A DNA stretch of 64,000 bases from Tragulus kanchil. Lineage: Eukaryota; Chordata; Mammalia; Artiodactyla; Tragulidae. The stretch is from the NCBI GenBank assembly GCA_022376925.1, contig JAIOJX010000025.1, positions 6,665,141 through 6,729,140 of the forward strand. Direction: 5' to 3'. The notes under the pieces were generated by a model. The model did not search any database, had not been told where the DNA came from, and worked only from the letters and a program-made list of their open reading frames with translations. The translations under genes and the position numbers were made by a program. Shown here one piece after another: positions 24,044 to 36,774 of the stretch (its first letter is position 1; each line of letters opens with the position of its first letter).

Positions 24044-25068
24044 TAATTTCTTAGTGCCTACTTCGGCCAAAACCTCCCTTTGGTCTTTAGATGCATTATC
24101 ACAAACCGTTATAACACTTTAGAACTAAGATGATTGTCGATTCCAGTTCTCCCAGGACTTGCTGTTTGCATCTAATGTTCCAGGGTAACTTGTAAAAGTA
24201 CTTTTTAGCTCTCAAAGTTACTGTGAATTAATCAATAAGTTACATGTTCATCCTACTCTTTGGGCTGTTATTTGGCTAAATTTATCTAGATATAAGGGCC
24301 AGAGTCTTAATTTGAATCTGAGTCTATCTAATTCTGAAATCCCTGTCTCCTTTCTACTAGATCTTGGTCATTCCGATTTAAGTTCACTAACTAGATGTGG
24401 CTGGTTTCCCCCAACACCAAGATTGTGGTGTCTAATTTCATTCTCATTTAAAAAAAAAGCTCTTTGGAGAAATGACTGATTCCAAGTCTAAGCAGAGAAT
24501 GAACAGGATGAGCCTGAAACAGAAAATTATTGACACTAGCAGGCTCCTATCAAACAGAAGACAGTTTGAAAAAGCTTCAATTAGATTAAGATGAAAAATT
24601 TAAGCCTACGTACATATAAAAAGCTGTGATTCATTGAAACACATCAGGCATTTTCTGAAATTAATACAAAAATTTAAATATATGCTACTAAATCATCTCA
24701 GTATTTTGAAAAGAAATGTATAAAGGAAAAAAAAATCAAGCATTTATCTTGTCATGTACAATCCATATATCAATGTAACCAAAAAGTAGGTTTCTCTTCC
24801 AGTATTTAACAGTTTCATTAATAATGAAATCTGAATATCAGTATTTTGAGCTTCAAATGAGTATGACCATTAAAGGAGAAAAACACTGCAAAATGAATGA
24901 TAAGGCACTGTACTTCTTGAAGGAAGTATAGAACACCACTTAAAAGTCAGCTTCACGCAAAGAAATAGAACCTGAATCTGATCAATTTATGGAGACAAAA
25001 AAATATGGTTAACTGTACTAACTGAATGAAGTCAACAACTTCCAGACTAAGAGATATTCTCTGTGACA
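24044..25068. other. Unclassified non-coding DNA
   Basis: About 1 kb without a recognisable repeat, coding frame or RNA gene. Composition is ordinary AT-rich intergenic or intronic DNA. Being single-copy here, it would be a good anchor for alignment to another ruminant genome. Confidence 0.55.
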
Positions 25069-25677
25069 AAAAGTTTCCTCAACAGCAATAAAACATTGTG
25101 AAGAAAGAAAAGGAGATGTATGTTAAACACATAAATTAAAAGACTCAAAATATATATCCCGTATGTGGACCCAATGTGGCTCATAATTCAAACATAGATA
25201 CTACATATGTACAAAATATACACATGCACACACACACTTATGACAACTGAATAAGTATGAACACTGACTGGACATTTGATAGTATTAAAAACATAAAATA
25301 CCGTAGATGGAATGACATTTTATCTTAAATTTGCTTCAAAATAACTTGGAAGGGTTGTTGGGCAATATAACTAAACAAGATTGTCCATTTATTGATAATA
25401 GTTACAGCTGGATGATGGAGACATCAGGTCACTATACAATGCCCTCCTCTGTACATGTTTGAAAATTTCCATACAAAGAGTTATCAGAAAAGAAAAAATC
25501 ACAATTCAGCAATGGAACCTGGGTACACACAATACAAAATTAACTATCTGTCAGTTTCTAGATAATTGAACTTAAGGAACCAGCTTAGACTAGTGCTCAA
25601 ACAAGTAGTGAAATAGAAAATTCTAGTGTGAAAAATAGTAAGAAAGGCAGTCAGTATACACAAGGACCATACACAAG

Positions 25678-25885
25678 GACATCCCTGGTGGCTCAGTGGT
25701 AAGAAACAGCCTGCCAATGCAAGAGATATGGGTTTGATCCCTGGGTCAGAAAGATTCCCTGGAGAAGGAAATGGCAGCCCACTCCAGTATGCTTGCCTGG
25801 TAAATCCCATGGACAGAAGAGCCTAGTGGACTACAGTCTATGGAGTCACAAAGAGTTGGACACAACAAAACAACAGTAACAACAA
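25678..25885 (+). mobile_element. Bov-tA SINE
   Basis: ACATCCCTGGTGGCTCAGTG head, GGTTTGATCCC B-box region, GGAGAAGGAAATGGCAGCCC body and GTTGGACACAACAAAACAAC tail. The minus-strand frame at 25544-25810 is antisense of this SINE. Confidence 0.94.
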
Positions 25886-26752
25886 GGAGCATACACACTG
25901 ATAAGTGCAACACAGATGCGTATCAGACAGGAGAATGAAAACTGACCACAACAGGACTCAACAGGGCATCCAAAGTTCTTAAGTTAAAATGAGTCTTTGG
26001 TAAATAGAATTCCTTCCCCTGGAATGGGGTCATGTATATGAGAATATAAAGATCTTATGTCTTTTAGCATTCAGTGATTAAAGACCAAAAGGTATCAGAG
26101 TTTTTCTAGGTGCTGACGAATTTATAGTATATCTTATGTGGACCAAAAGTTTCCTCAACAGCAATAAAACATTGTGAAGAAAGAAAAGGAGATGTATGTT
26201 AAACACATAAATTAAAAGACTCAAAATATATATCCGTATGTGGACCCAATGTGGCTCATAATTCAAACATAGATACTACATATGTACAAAATATACACAT
26301 GCACACACACACTTATGACAACTGAATAAGTATGAACACTGACTGGACATTTGATAGTATTAAAAACATAAAATACCGTAGATGGAATGACATTTTATCT
26401 TAAATTTGCTTCAAAATAACTTGGAAGGGTTGTTGGGCAATATAACTAAACAAGATTGTCCATTTATTGATAATAGTTACAGCTGGATGATGGAGACATC
26501 AGGTCACTATACAATGCCCTCCTCTGTACATGTTTGAAAATTTCCATACAAAGAGTTATCAGAAAAGAAAAAATCACAATTCAGCAATGGAACCTGGGTA
26601 CACACAATACAAAATTAACTATCTGTCAGTTTCTAGATAATTGAACTTAAGGAACCAGCTTAGACTAGTGCTCAAACAAGTAGTGAAATAGAAAATTCTA
26701 GTGTGAAAAATAGTAAGAAAGGCAGTCAGTATACACAAGGACCATACACAAG

Positions 26753-26960
26753 GACATCCCTGGTGGCTCAGTGGTAAGAAACAGCCTGCCAATGCAAGAG
26801 ATATGGGTTTGATCCCTGGGTCAGAAAGATTCCCTGGAGAAGGAAATGGCAGCCCACTCCAGTATGCTTGCCTGGTAAATCCCATGGACAGAAGAGCCTA
26901 GTGGACTACAGTCTATGGAGTCACAAAGAGTTGGACACAACAAAACAACAGTAACAACAA
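26753..26960 (+). mobile_element. Bov-tA SINE, second copy
   Basis: Duplicate of 25678-25885. Its 3' half occurs a third time at 27978-28083 through duplication 9. Confidence 0.93.
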
Positions 26961-29103
26961 GGAGCATACACACTGATAAGTGCAACACAGATGCGTATCA
27001 GACAGGAGAATGAAAACTGACCACAACAGGACTCAACAGGGCATCCAAAGTTCTTAAGTTAAAATGAGTCTTTGGTAAATAGAATTCCTTCCCCTGGAAT
27101 GGGGTCATGTATATGAGAATATAAAGATCTTATGTCTTTTAGCATTCAGTGATTAAAGACCAAAAGGTATCAGAGTTTTTCTAGGTGCTGGGGAACCAAG
27201 CTGAATAAATAATCTCTGTTTGCAGACCAAGAGCAGGAGAGACACAAAAGTTGCTTATATCACAGAATGTGCACAGCACCATCACAACTCAGGGAATAAA
27301 TAATGAACAGAAGAGAGGACCACTTCACAGCAATATTTTTACCCTCTTGAAGAAGTATCAGAAATTCACTGTAACAGTGGAGATGAAGAATTATGTCTAA
27401 CTTCTCATTTACTTAAGTTAAAATATTTTTAAACACAATAGAGAATATATTTAATTTTTATAAACAATTTTAAAAAAATTTATATTATCAAACTATTGCA
27501 TGTACATAGTAAAAATGCAAACAATACTTCCAGTTCAAGATGGTGAAGTAGAAAGATGTGTGCTCACCTCCTCATCCAACAGCACAAAAATGGAACAACC
27601 ATCAACAAAAGGATGCCAGAACCGACCAAAAAAGCTGCCCCATATCCACAAAAAAGAAGCCACAGCGAGATGGTAATAGGTGCACAATCATGATAAAATC
27701 AAATCCCATAATCAGGTGGGTGACCCACAAACTAGAGAACAATAATACTAAAGAAGTTGTCCCACTGTTATGAAGGTTCTGAACCCTATGTCGAGCTTCC
27801 CAGCCTGAGTATCTGACAAAGGGACTGAGAATCCATAGGTAATTTGGTCTTGAAGGCAAGTGGGATTTGATTATGGGACTTGATTATAGGACTTACAGAG
27901 GACTGGGGAAACAAAGACTCCAGTCTTTCTTTTCACCAACAAAATCTTGCACACACCAAGACCCAGAGGACAGCAGACCACTCCAGTATGCTTGCCTGGT
28001 AAATCCCATGGACAGAAGAGCCTAGTGGACTACAGTCTATGGAGTCACAAAGAGTTGGACACAACAAAACAACAGTAACAACAAGGAGCATACACACTGA
28101 TAAGTGCAACACAGATGCGTATCAGACAGGAGAATGAAAACTGACCACAACAGGACTCAACAGGGCATCCAAAGTTCTTAAGTTAAAATGAGTCTTTGGT
28201 AAATAGAATTCCTTCCCCTGGAATGGGGTCATGTATATGAGAATATAAAGATCTTATGTCTTTTAGCATTCAGTGATTAAAGACCAAAAGGTATCAGAGT
28301 TTTTCTAGGTGCTGGGGAACCAAGCTGAATAAATAATCTCTGTTTGCAGACCAAGAGCAGGAGAGACACAAAAGTTGCTTATATCACAGAATGTGCACAG
28401 CACCATCACAACTCAGGGAATAAATAATGAACAGAAGAGAGGACCACTTCACAGCAATATTTTTACCCTCTTGAAGAAGTATCAGAAATTCACTGTAACA
28501 GTGGAGATGAAGAATTATGTCTAACTTCTCATTTACTTAAGTTAAAATATTTTTAAACACAATAGAGAATATATTTAATTTTTATAAACAATTTTAAAAA
28601 AATTTATATTATCAAACTATTGCATGTACATAGTAAAAATGCAAACAATACTTCCAGTTCAAGATGGTGAAGTAGAAAGATGTGTGCTCACCTCCTCATC
28701 CAACAGCACAAAAATGGAACAACCATCAACAAAAGGATGCCAGAACCGACCAAAAAAGCTGCCCCATATCCACAAAAAAGAAGCCACAGCGAGATGGTAA
28801 TAGGTGCACAATCATGATAAAATCAAATCCCATAATCAGGTGGGTGACCCACAAACTAGAGAACAATAATACTAAAGAAGTTGTCCCACTGTTATGAAGG
28901 TTCTGAACCCTATGTCGAGCTTCCCAGCCTGAGTATCTGACAAAGGGACTGAGAATCCATAGGTAATTTGGTCTTGAAGGCAAGTGGGATTTGATTATGG
29001 GACTTGATTATAGGACTTACAGAGGACTGGGGAAACAAAGACTCCAGTCTTTCTTTTCACCAACAAAATCTTGCACACACCAAGACCCAGAGGACAGCAG
29101 ACC
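26854..29103. repeat. Tandem duplication 9, period 1124 bp
   Basis: Copy 1 is 26854-27977 and copy 2 is 27978-29103. It begins in the middle of the second Bov-tA and ends in L1 5'UTR. Both ends share CCA. No internal difference was noticed. Confidence 0.96.
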
Positions 29104-30909
29104 AAACCAAAACTGTCTGCTAGTGCTGAAGGGCCTCCTGGGGAACCATGGCTCAGCAGGAGCTCACCACAGAGACGGAGGCACTGGCAGCAGCAGGCTG
29201 GGAAGGCCCCCCTTGGGGTACACCCTCTTGGAGGTCACCATTAACCCATACCATGGAGCCCACAGACCCCAGGAACAGGTCCCCTCAGGTCAAACAACTA
29301 AAGGGAGCAAGTGGAACTGCACCCCAAGGCCTTGCCCACCTCAGCAAGACCCAGGTTTTCCTCCCAATTAGGAAGCTTACACAAGTTACTTACATAAGTC
29401 TGCCCCTTATCTATCAGAGGGCAGACAAAAGAAACAAGAAGTACCACAGTATCAGAGCAGCCAAAACAAACACCACGTAACAGAAAGCTATCATAATGAA
29501 AAAGCAGAAAGTTATATCCCAGATAAAAGGACAAGATAAAACCCCAGAAAAACAACTAAGTGAAATGGAGATAGGCAATCTTCCAGAAAAAGAATTCAGA
29601 ATAAAGATAGTGAAGATGATGATCCTGGATCTCAGGAAAACAATGGAGAAAATGTAAGAAATGTTTACCAAAGACAAGGAATAAAATTTTTTAAAAATGA
29701 ACAATATCCCAGAAGGAATCAACAGCAGAATAAGGTTGAAGAATGGATAAATGACCTGGAAGACAGATTGGTGGAAATCACTGCCACAAAACAAGTAGAA
29801 AGATGTGTGCTCACCTCCTCATCCAACAGCACAAAATGGAACAACCATCAACAAAAGGATGCCAGAACCGACCAAAAAGCTGCCCCAATCCACAAAGAAG
29901 CCACAGCGAGATGGTAATAGGTGCACAATCATGATAAAATCAAATCCCATAATCAGGTGGGTGACCCACAAACTAGAGAACAATAATACTAAAGAAGTTG
30001 TCCCACTGTTATGAAGGTTCTGAACCCTATGTCGAGCTTCCCAGCCTGAGTATCTGACAAAGGGACTGAGAATCCATAGGTAATTTGGTCTTGAAGGCAA
30101 GTGGGATTTGATTATGGGACTTGATTATAGGACTTACAGAGGACTGGGGAAACAAAGACTCCAGTCTTTCTTTTCACCAACAAAATCTTGCACACACCAA
30201 GACCCAGAGGACAGCAGACCAAACCAAAACTGTCTGCTAGTGCTGAAGGGCCTCCTGGGGAACCATGGCTCAGCAGGAGCTCACCACAGAGACGGAGGCA
30301 CTGGCAGCAGCAGGCTGGGAAGGCCCCCCTTGGGGTACACCCTCTTGGAGGTCACCATTAACCCATACCATGGAGCCCACAGACCCCAGGAACAGGTCCC
30401 CTCAGGTCAAACAACTAAAGGGAGCAAGTGGAACTGCACCCCAAGGCCTTGCCCACCTCAGCAAGACCCAGGTTTTCCTCCCAATTAGGAAGCTTACACA
30501 AGTTATTACATAAGTCTGCCCCTTATCTATCAGAGGGCAGACAAAAGAAACAAGAAGTACCACAGTATCAGAGCAGCCAAAACAAACACCACGTAACAGA
30601 AAGCTATCATAATGAAAAAGCAGAAAGTTATATCCCAGATAAAAGGACAAGATAAAACCCCAGAAAAACAACTAAGTGAAATGGAGATAGGCAATCTTCC
30701 AGAAAAAGAATTCAGAATAAAGATAGTGAAGATGATGATCCTGGATCTCAGGAAAACAATGGAGAAAATGTAAGAAATGTTTACCAAAGACAAGGAATAA
30801 AATTTTTTAAAAATGAACAATATCCCAGAAGGAATCAACAGCAGAATAAGGTTGAAGAATGGATAAATGACCTGGAAGACAGATTGGTGGAAATCACTGC
30901 CACAAAACA
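28671..30909. repeat. Tandem duplication 10, period 1123 to 1116 bp
   Basis: Copy 1 is 28671-29793 and copy 2 is 29794-30909. Copy 2 has lost several bases in A runs and one AT within its first 110 bases, plus one C near 30506. Otherwise identical L1 5'UTR/ORF1. It chains directly onto duplication 9. Confidence 0.96.
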
Positions 30910-31312
30910 GAATATAGAAAAAAGAATGAAAAGAAATGAAGACAACCTAAGAGAGCTCTTGGACAACATTAAATGCACCAACATTCACATTATATGGGGT
31001 CCCAGAAAGAGAAGAGAGAGAGAATGGACCTGAGAAAAGATTTGAAGGGATAATAGCTGAAAACTTCCCTATCATGGGAAAGAAAATAGTCAACCAAGTC
31101 CAGCAAGCAACAAAGTGTCCCAGGAATAATAAACCAAAAGAGGAAAACACTTAGACACATTGTATCAATCTGACAAAAATTAAATACAAAGACAAAAATG
31201 TTAAAAGCAACAAGGGAAAAATGGCAGGTAACAAACATGGGAACTCCCATTAGGCTATCAGCTGATTTCTCAACAGAAACTCTGCAAACCAGAAGGAAAT
31301 GGCATAATATAT

Positions 31313-31448
31313 ATATATTAATATTTATTTGGCTGCACTGGGTCTCAGTTATAGTATGTGGGCTCTAGTTCCTTGACCAGGGATCGAACCTGGGCCCCCT
31401 GCATTGGGAGCACAGAGTCTTAGCCACTGGACCACCAGGGAATTCCCA
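31313..31448 (-). mobile_element. Short tRNA-derived SINE, antisense, with TSD
   Basis: On the minus strand it begins GGGAATTCCCTGGTGGTCCA and ends in an AAATA-rich tail. A GCATAATATAT repeat at 31302-31312 and 31449-31459 marks the target-site duplication inside L1 ORF1. It lacks the long body of CHR SINEs, so it is a short artiodactyl tRNA-derived type. Confidence 0.88.
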
Positions 31449-31874
31449 GCATAATATATTTAAAGTGATGAAAGGGAAGACTCTACAACCAAGAATACTC
31501 TAACCATCAAGACTCTCCTTCAGATTTGATGGAGAAATCAAAAGCTTTCCAAACATGCTAATGTTAAGTGAATTCAGCACCACCAAACCAGCTTTACAAC
31601 AAATGCTAAAGAACTTCTCTAGGCTGGAAACACAAGATAAGGAAAAGACCTACAAAAAATAAACCCAAAACAATTCAGAAAACAGTAATAGGATCATACA
31701 TATCGATAATAACCTTAAATGTCAATAGAGTAAACATACCAACCAAAATACAGACTGGCTGAGCAGATGAAAATATGTGTATGTACACACCTCCACTTAT
31801 CACATCACTCTGCTTAACCCTCCAACTTGTATGTAATTGTTTTATATTGTTAGGTTAATCATGTTCTCATTATG

Positions 31875-32023
31875 TTTTTTTTTTTTTTTTTAATTATTTC
31901 TTTATTTGGCTCCCCGGGGTCTTAGTTGCAGCTTGTGGGATCTAGTTACATGACCAGAGATCTGGGCCCCACTGAATTGGGAACACAGAGTCTTAACCAC
32001 TGAACCACCAGGGAAGTCCCTCC
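31875..32023 (-). mobile_element. Short tRNA-derived SINE, antisense
   Basis: Same family as 31313-31448: on the minus strand GGGACTTCCCTGGTGGTTCA at the head and a poly-A tail (T run at 31877-31895). CATTATG at 31868-31874 and 32024-32030 is a likely target-site duplication. Confidence 0.86.
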
Positions 32024-32030
32024 CATTATG

Positions 32031-32412
32031 GTTTGCAATTTTACCACTGTGAACAAAACGCAATGAGTAGATTATAGCATAAAACAGAAAGCAAAATTTT
32101 TTGTTACCCCCTAAATACTAGTTTCAGTCACCATATGTAACCACTTTAAATTACTTCTGTTTTTAGTTTTTCTGGCAGATTCTCAGTAACTCTAAAAATG
32201 TTACTGCTGTTTCTGTTTATTGAGATGTCAACTTTAAATGATATCAATTCATTTCCTATAATGAAAGACAAAGAATTACATCATTTAAATTTCTATTAGC
32301 TTATGGGCTACATGGTATTTTTAGGATTAGTTTGCTGTTATCTTAACAATTACAGCGTTCATCCTTATCCTATTATACTCAACTTTATATCAGTAAGTTT
32401 TTTATCAATTAA
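32031..32412. other. Unclassified AT-rich DNA
   Basis: No family or coding frame recognised. The last about 170 bases recur at 33334-33510 as the left part of duplication 11. Confidence 0.55.
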
Positions 32413-32977
32413 TCCCTGCGGATGGTGACTGCAGCCATGAAATTAAAAGACAATTGCTCCTTGGAAGAAAAGCTATGAGAAGCCTAAACAGCATATTCAA
32501 AAGCACAGACAGCACTTTGCTGATGAAAGTCCATATAGTCAAAGTTACGGTTTTCCAAGTAGTCATGTTTGGATGTGAGAATTGGACCATAAAGAAGGTT
32601 GAATGCCCAAGAACTGATGCCTCTGAACTGTGGTGTTGCAGAAGACTCTTGAGTGTCCCTTGGATTGCAAGGAGATCAAACCAGTCAATCCTAAAAGAAA
32701 GCAGCCCTGAACATTTATTGGAAGGACTGATGCTGAAGCTCTAATACTTTGGCCACCTGATGCAAAGAGACAACTCGTTGGAGAAGACCCTGATGCTGGG
32801 AAAGACTGAAGGCAGAAGGAGAAGGGGATGACAGGATGAGATGTTTGGATGGCATCACCAACTCGATGGACATGAGTCTGATCAAGCTCCAGGAGATGAG
32901 GAAGGACAGGGAAGCCTGACATGCTATAGTTCATGGCATCACAAAACATCAGACACGACTAAGCTACTGAACTGAAA
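32413..32977 (+). mobile_element. BovB 3' end, 5'-truncated
   Basis: C-terminal BovB sentence from GATGGTGACTGCAGCCATGA to the 3' end GACACGACTAAGCTACTGAA. Frames at 32454-32744 translate as decayed BovB ORF2 C-terminus. Second copy 33509-34073. Confidence 0.94.
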
Positions 32978-33508
32978 CAGTGTAAGAACGTTAAAACAGT
33001 TTAACTCCATTACCAACCCCCTGCTTTTTATGTTATTGTTATATCATTATATCCCTACTTCTACAGATGTGTTAAACTCTACAAGATATTATTACTTCTG
33101 TTTTAAGCCATCAGTAGGCATTTGTACTTCTAATGCATCTATGGTTTGATATTTCATGTATCTGAAAAATTCTAAGTCAATTTCTCTCAAATATTGCTCT
33201 GTCCCTTTCTTCCCTTCTCTGCTTGAAGACCTCTGCATATATACACTGACCATCACACTTTTCCTTATGCCTCTTGTGCTCTTTTCTAAATGCTTCAATC
33301 TGGATTCCTTCTATGGGCCACCTTTCTTTAGAGATGATATCAATTCATTTCCTATAATGAAAGACAAAGAATTACATCATTTAAATTTCTATTAGCTTAT
33401 GGGCTACATGGTATTTTTAGGATTAGTTTGCTGTTATCTTAACAATTACAGCGTTCATCCTTATCCTATTATACTCAACTTTATATCAGTAAGTTTTTTA
33501 TCAATTAA

Positions 33509-34073
33509 TCCCTGCGGATGGTGACTGCAGCCATGAAATTAAAAGACAATTGCTCCTTGGAAGAAAAGCTATGAGAAGCCTAAACAGCATATTCAAAAGC
33601 ACAGACAGCACTTTGCTGATGAAAGTCCATATAGTCAAAGTTACGGTTTTCCAAGTAGTCATGTTTGGATGTGAGAATTGGACCATAAAGAAGGTTGAAT
33701 GCCCAAGAACTGATGCCTCTGAACTGTGGTGTTGCAGAAGACTCTTGAGTGTCCCTTGGATTGCAAGGAGATCAAACCAGTCAATCCTAAAAGAAAGCAG
33801 CCCTGAACATTTATTGGAAGGACTGATGCTGAAGCTCTAATACTTTGGCCACCTGATGCAAAGAGACAACTCGTTGGAGAAGACCCTGATGCTGGGAAAG
33901 ACTGAAGGCAGAAGGAGAAGGGGATGACAGGATGAGATGTTTGGATGGCATCACCAACTCGATGGACATGAGTCTGATCAAGCTCCAGGAGATGAGGAAG
34001 GACAGGGAAGCCTGACATGCTATAGTTCATGGCATCACAAAACATCAGACACGACTAAGCTACTGAACTGAAA
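33509..34073 (+). mobile_element. BovB 3' end, second copy
   Basis: Duplicate of 32413-32977 within duplication 11; no difference seen. Confidence 0.93.
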
Positions 34074-34445
34074 CAGTGTAAGAACGTTAAAACAGTTTAA
34101 CTCCATTACCAACCCCCTGCTTTTTATGTTATTGTTATATCATTATATCCCTACTTCTACAGATGTGTTAAACTCTACAAGATATTATTACTACTGTTTT
34201 AAGCCATCAGTAGGCATTTGTACTTCTAATGCATCTATGGTTTGATATTTCATGTATCTGAAAAATTCTAAGTCAATTTCTCTCAAATATTGCTCTGTCC
34301 CTTTCTTCCCTTCTCTGCTTGAAGACCTCTGCATATATACACTGACCATCACACTTTTCCTTATGCCTCTTGTGCTCTTTTCTAAAGTGTCTGTCATTTT
34401 CTACCCTCCATGCTTCAATCTGGATTCCTTCTATGGGCCACCTTT

Positions 34446-34890
34446 TAAGTTCACAATACATTATTTTCCTGCTAGGTATAATCTGCTGGTAAATATGCTA
34501 AATTATTCATTTCACTTATTGAAGCTTTAGTTCTAATATTCTGTTTACTCTTCTTTATAGATTCTAGGTCTCTGCTGAAACTCTCCACTTTCCCCTTCTG
34601 CTTTCTTAAACATCAGAATCATGCTTATTTTGAGATCCTTATGTGGTTACTGTAATATCTAAGGCACTTATATTGTTCATTTCTTAGGTTATGAAATTTT
34701 GGTTGTATTTTTCTTTAAGTATGTACATCCTAACTTTTGCATGGATACCTGACATTATCCAGGAAATTTCAATTTTTAATATACCAAGTTTTCTATTGTC
34801 AAGTAAAGGGAGTATAAACAGATCTTCCTAATCCTGTTGAGGGCTGGTTTATTGTTTTGTTAGGACTGGTGCATTTCAATTGTGCACACA
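34446..34890. other. Unclassified, possibly ancient L1M 3' end
   Basis: Wording near 34500-34700 (CTTTATAGATTCTAGGTCTC and following) loosely resembles old mammalian L1 3' ends. Too diverged to call firmly, and no gene. Confidence 0.35.
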
Positions 34891-36723
34891 ATGGGTTGAA
34901 TAGTTCTCCCTCTCTATTTATATCATGTGATCTTATTTAGAAATAGGGTCTTTGCATCTATAATTAATTTAGATGAAGTCATACTAGGTTAGGTTGAGCT
35001 CAAAATCCAGCAACTTGTGTCCTTCTGAGAAGTCTTTAAGGAAACAAAGACCATAGGAAGAATACCTTCTGGCAAAAGGTAGAGCCCAAGATACATCAAG
35101 GATAGCTAGAAGCTAAAAGACGCAAAGAATGATCCTCCTACCCCTGAGCCTTCAGGGAGGGCATGACTCTGATTTCCAGCCTCCAGAACCGTGAAAGAAT
35201 ATATTTTTGTTGTTTCAAGTCACTTCATTTGTGGTAACTTGTGACAGCCCTAGGAAATGAATACATGCCCTAACTCGTAGTGGGTCACCTTCTGTGAATC
35301 AAAACAAAGTCTGAGGTTTTTACAAAGGCCATTCTGTCTGAACCTCTCTCCTCAATACTGCACGGCTGCTGAAATACTCGCTCAGGGTTTCAGCTTCTCA
35401 GTGACTGCTTTCTGCTTCAGTTTCCTGGAGTCTTGTCTTTCACTCGCACAATTTAGGAATTGGAGAATGCCTTGAGAGGAGAAGGCACAGATATTTGGAA
35501 GGTCTCTTTCCAGTGGTTCTGTCCTCTTTAGGATTTTGCTCCTCGGGTTCTAAGTACTTTAATAGCACCAAACTCCAATCTCTTCCTTCTTATCCAGTAA
35601 GAAGACTTCTCTTAGGACTCCGTTCTCCTACAGTATGAATTAGTCAAACTTTACTTATATCTAAGGCACTTATATTGATTCATTTCTTAGGAATCATGCT
35701 TATTTTGAGATCCTTATGTGGTTACTGTAATATCTAAGGCACTTATATTGTTCATTTCTTAGGTTATGAAATTTTGGTTGTATTTTTCTTTAAGTATGTA
35801 CATCCTAACTTTTGCATGGATACCTGACATTATCCAGGAAATTTCAATTTTTAATATACCAAGTTTTCTATTGTCAAGTAAAGGGAGTATAAACAGATCT
35901 TCCTAATCCTGTTGAGGGCTGGTTTATTGTTTTGTTAGGACTGGTGCATTTCAATTGTGCACACAATGGGTTGAATAGTTCTCCCTCTCTATTTATATCA
36001 TGTGATCTTATTTAGAAATAGGGTCTTTGCATCTATAATTAATTTAGATGAAGTCATACTAGGTTAGGTTGAGCTCAAAATCCAGCAACTTGTGTCCTTC
36101 TGAGAAGTCTTTAAGGAAACAAAGACCATAGGAAGAATACCTTCTGGCAAAAGGTAGAGCCCAAGATACATCAAGGATAGCTAGAAGCTAAAAGACGCAA
36201 AGAATGATCCTCCTACCCCTGAGCCTTCAGGGAGGGCATGACTCTGATTTCCAGCCTCCAGAACCGTGAAAGAAAATATTTTTGTTGTTTCAAGTCACTT
36301 CATTTGTGGTAACTTGTGACAGCCCTAGGAAATGAATACATGCCCTAACTCGTAGTGGGTCACCTTCTGTGAATCAAAACAAAGTCTGAGGTTTTTACAA
36401 AGGCCATTCTGTCTGAACCTCTCTCCTCAATACTGCACGGCTGCTGAAATACTCGCTCAGGGTTTCAGCTTCTCAGTGACTGCTTTCTGCTTCAGTTTCC
36501 TGGAGTCTTGTCTTTCACTCGCACAATTTAGGAATTGGAGAATGCCTTGAGAGGAGAAGGCACAGATATTTGGAAGGTCTCTTTCCAGTGGTTCTGTCCT
36601 CTTTAGGATTTTGCTCCTCGGGTTCTAAGTACTTTAATAGCACCAAACTCCAATCTCTTCCTTCTTATCCAGTAAGAAGACTTCTCTTAGGACTCCGTTC
36701 TCCTACAGTATGAATTAGTCAAA
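34616..36723. repeat. Tandem duplication 12, period 1075 bp, with 42-bp filler
   Basis: Copy 1 is 34616-35648 and copy 2 is 35691-36723. The filler 35649-35690 is mostly a further copy of about 34653-34687 with one extra base, so a small piece of the unit is present a third time at the junction. Confidence 0.95.
34890..35270 (+). mobile_element. Ancient eutherian LTR-like interspersed repeat
   Basis: Sentences such as TTATTTAGAAATAGGGTCTT, GATGAAGTCATACTAGG and CCTCCAGAACCGTGAAAGAA belong to a familiar old eutherian interspersed repeat, probably a MaLR-type LTR. I cannot name the subfamily. Second copy about 35965-36342. Confidence 0.5.
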
Positions 36724-36774
36724 TGCTCTTAGGTAAGATCTTTAAATGAAAGTTGCTCTTTGAGACCTATGGAT

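Larger units (their letters stand above)
25069..27190. repeat. Tandem duplication 8, period 1076 bp, with 29-bp filler
   Basis: Copy 1 is 25069-26115 and copy 2 is 26145-27190. Bases 26116-26144 belong to neither copy. The only other difference seen is a C run (CCCG against CCG) near 25160/26234. Each copy contains a Bov-tA. Confidence 0.96.
27526..31790 (+). mobile_element. L1 with 5'UTR, ORF1 and start of ORF2; no 3' end
   Basis: The sentence starting CTTCCAGTTCAAGATGGTGA at 27528 matches an artiodactyl L1 5'UTR. It passes into ORF1 text near 29540 (30660 in the second copy), reaches the ORF1 C-terminus near 31560 and breaks off just after ORF2 begins near 31790. The ORF1 frame is full of stops, so no protein can be made. 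Duplications 9 and 10 triple the 5'UTR start. The 5'UTR would have held the pol II promoter. Lack of a 3' end is the reverse of the usual L1 truncation. Confidence 0.88.
32238..34445. repeat. Tandem duplication 11, period 1096 bp
   Basis: Copy 1 is 32238-33335 and copy 2 is 33334-34445. Copy 1 lacks 24 bases that copy 2 has at about 34387-34410; the gap lies about 50 bp from the junction. Content is BovB plus unclassified DNA. Confidence 0.95.

Noticed and set aside
26116..26144. Sequencing adapter in a junction filler
   Set aside because: No match to adapter sequences I can recall; left as unexplained filler.
29414..29794. 126-residue hydrophobic minus-strand frame resembling a membrane protein
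   Set aside because: Antisense of A-rich L1 ORF1; hydrophobicity comes from the T-rich complement.
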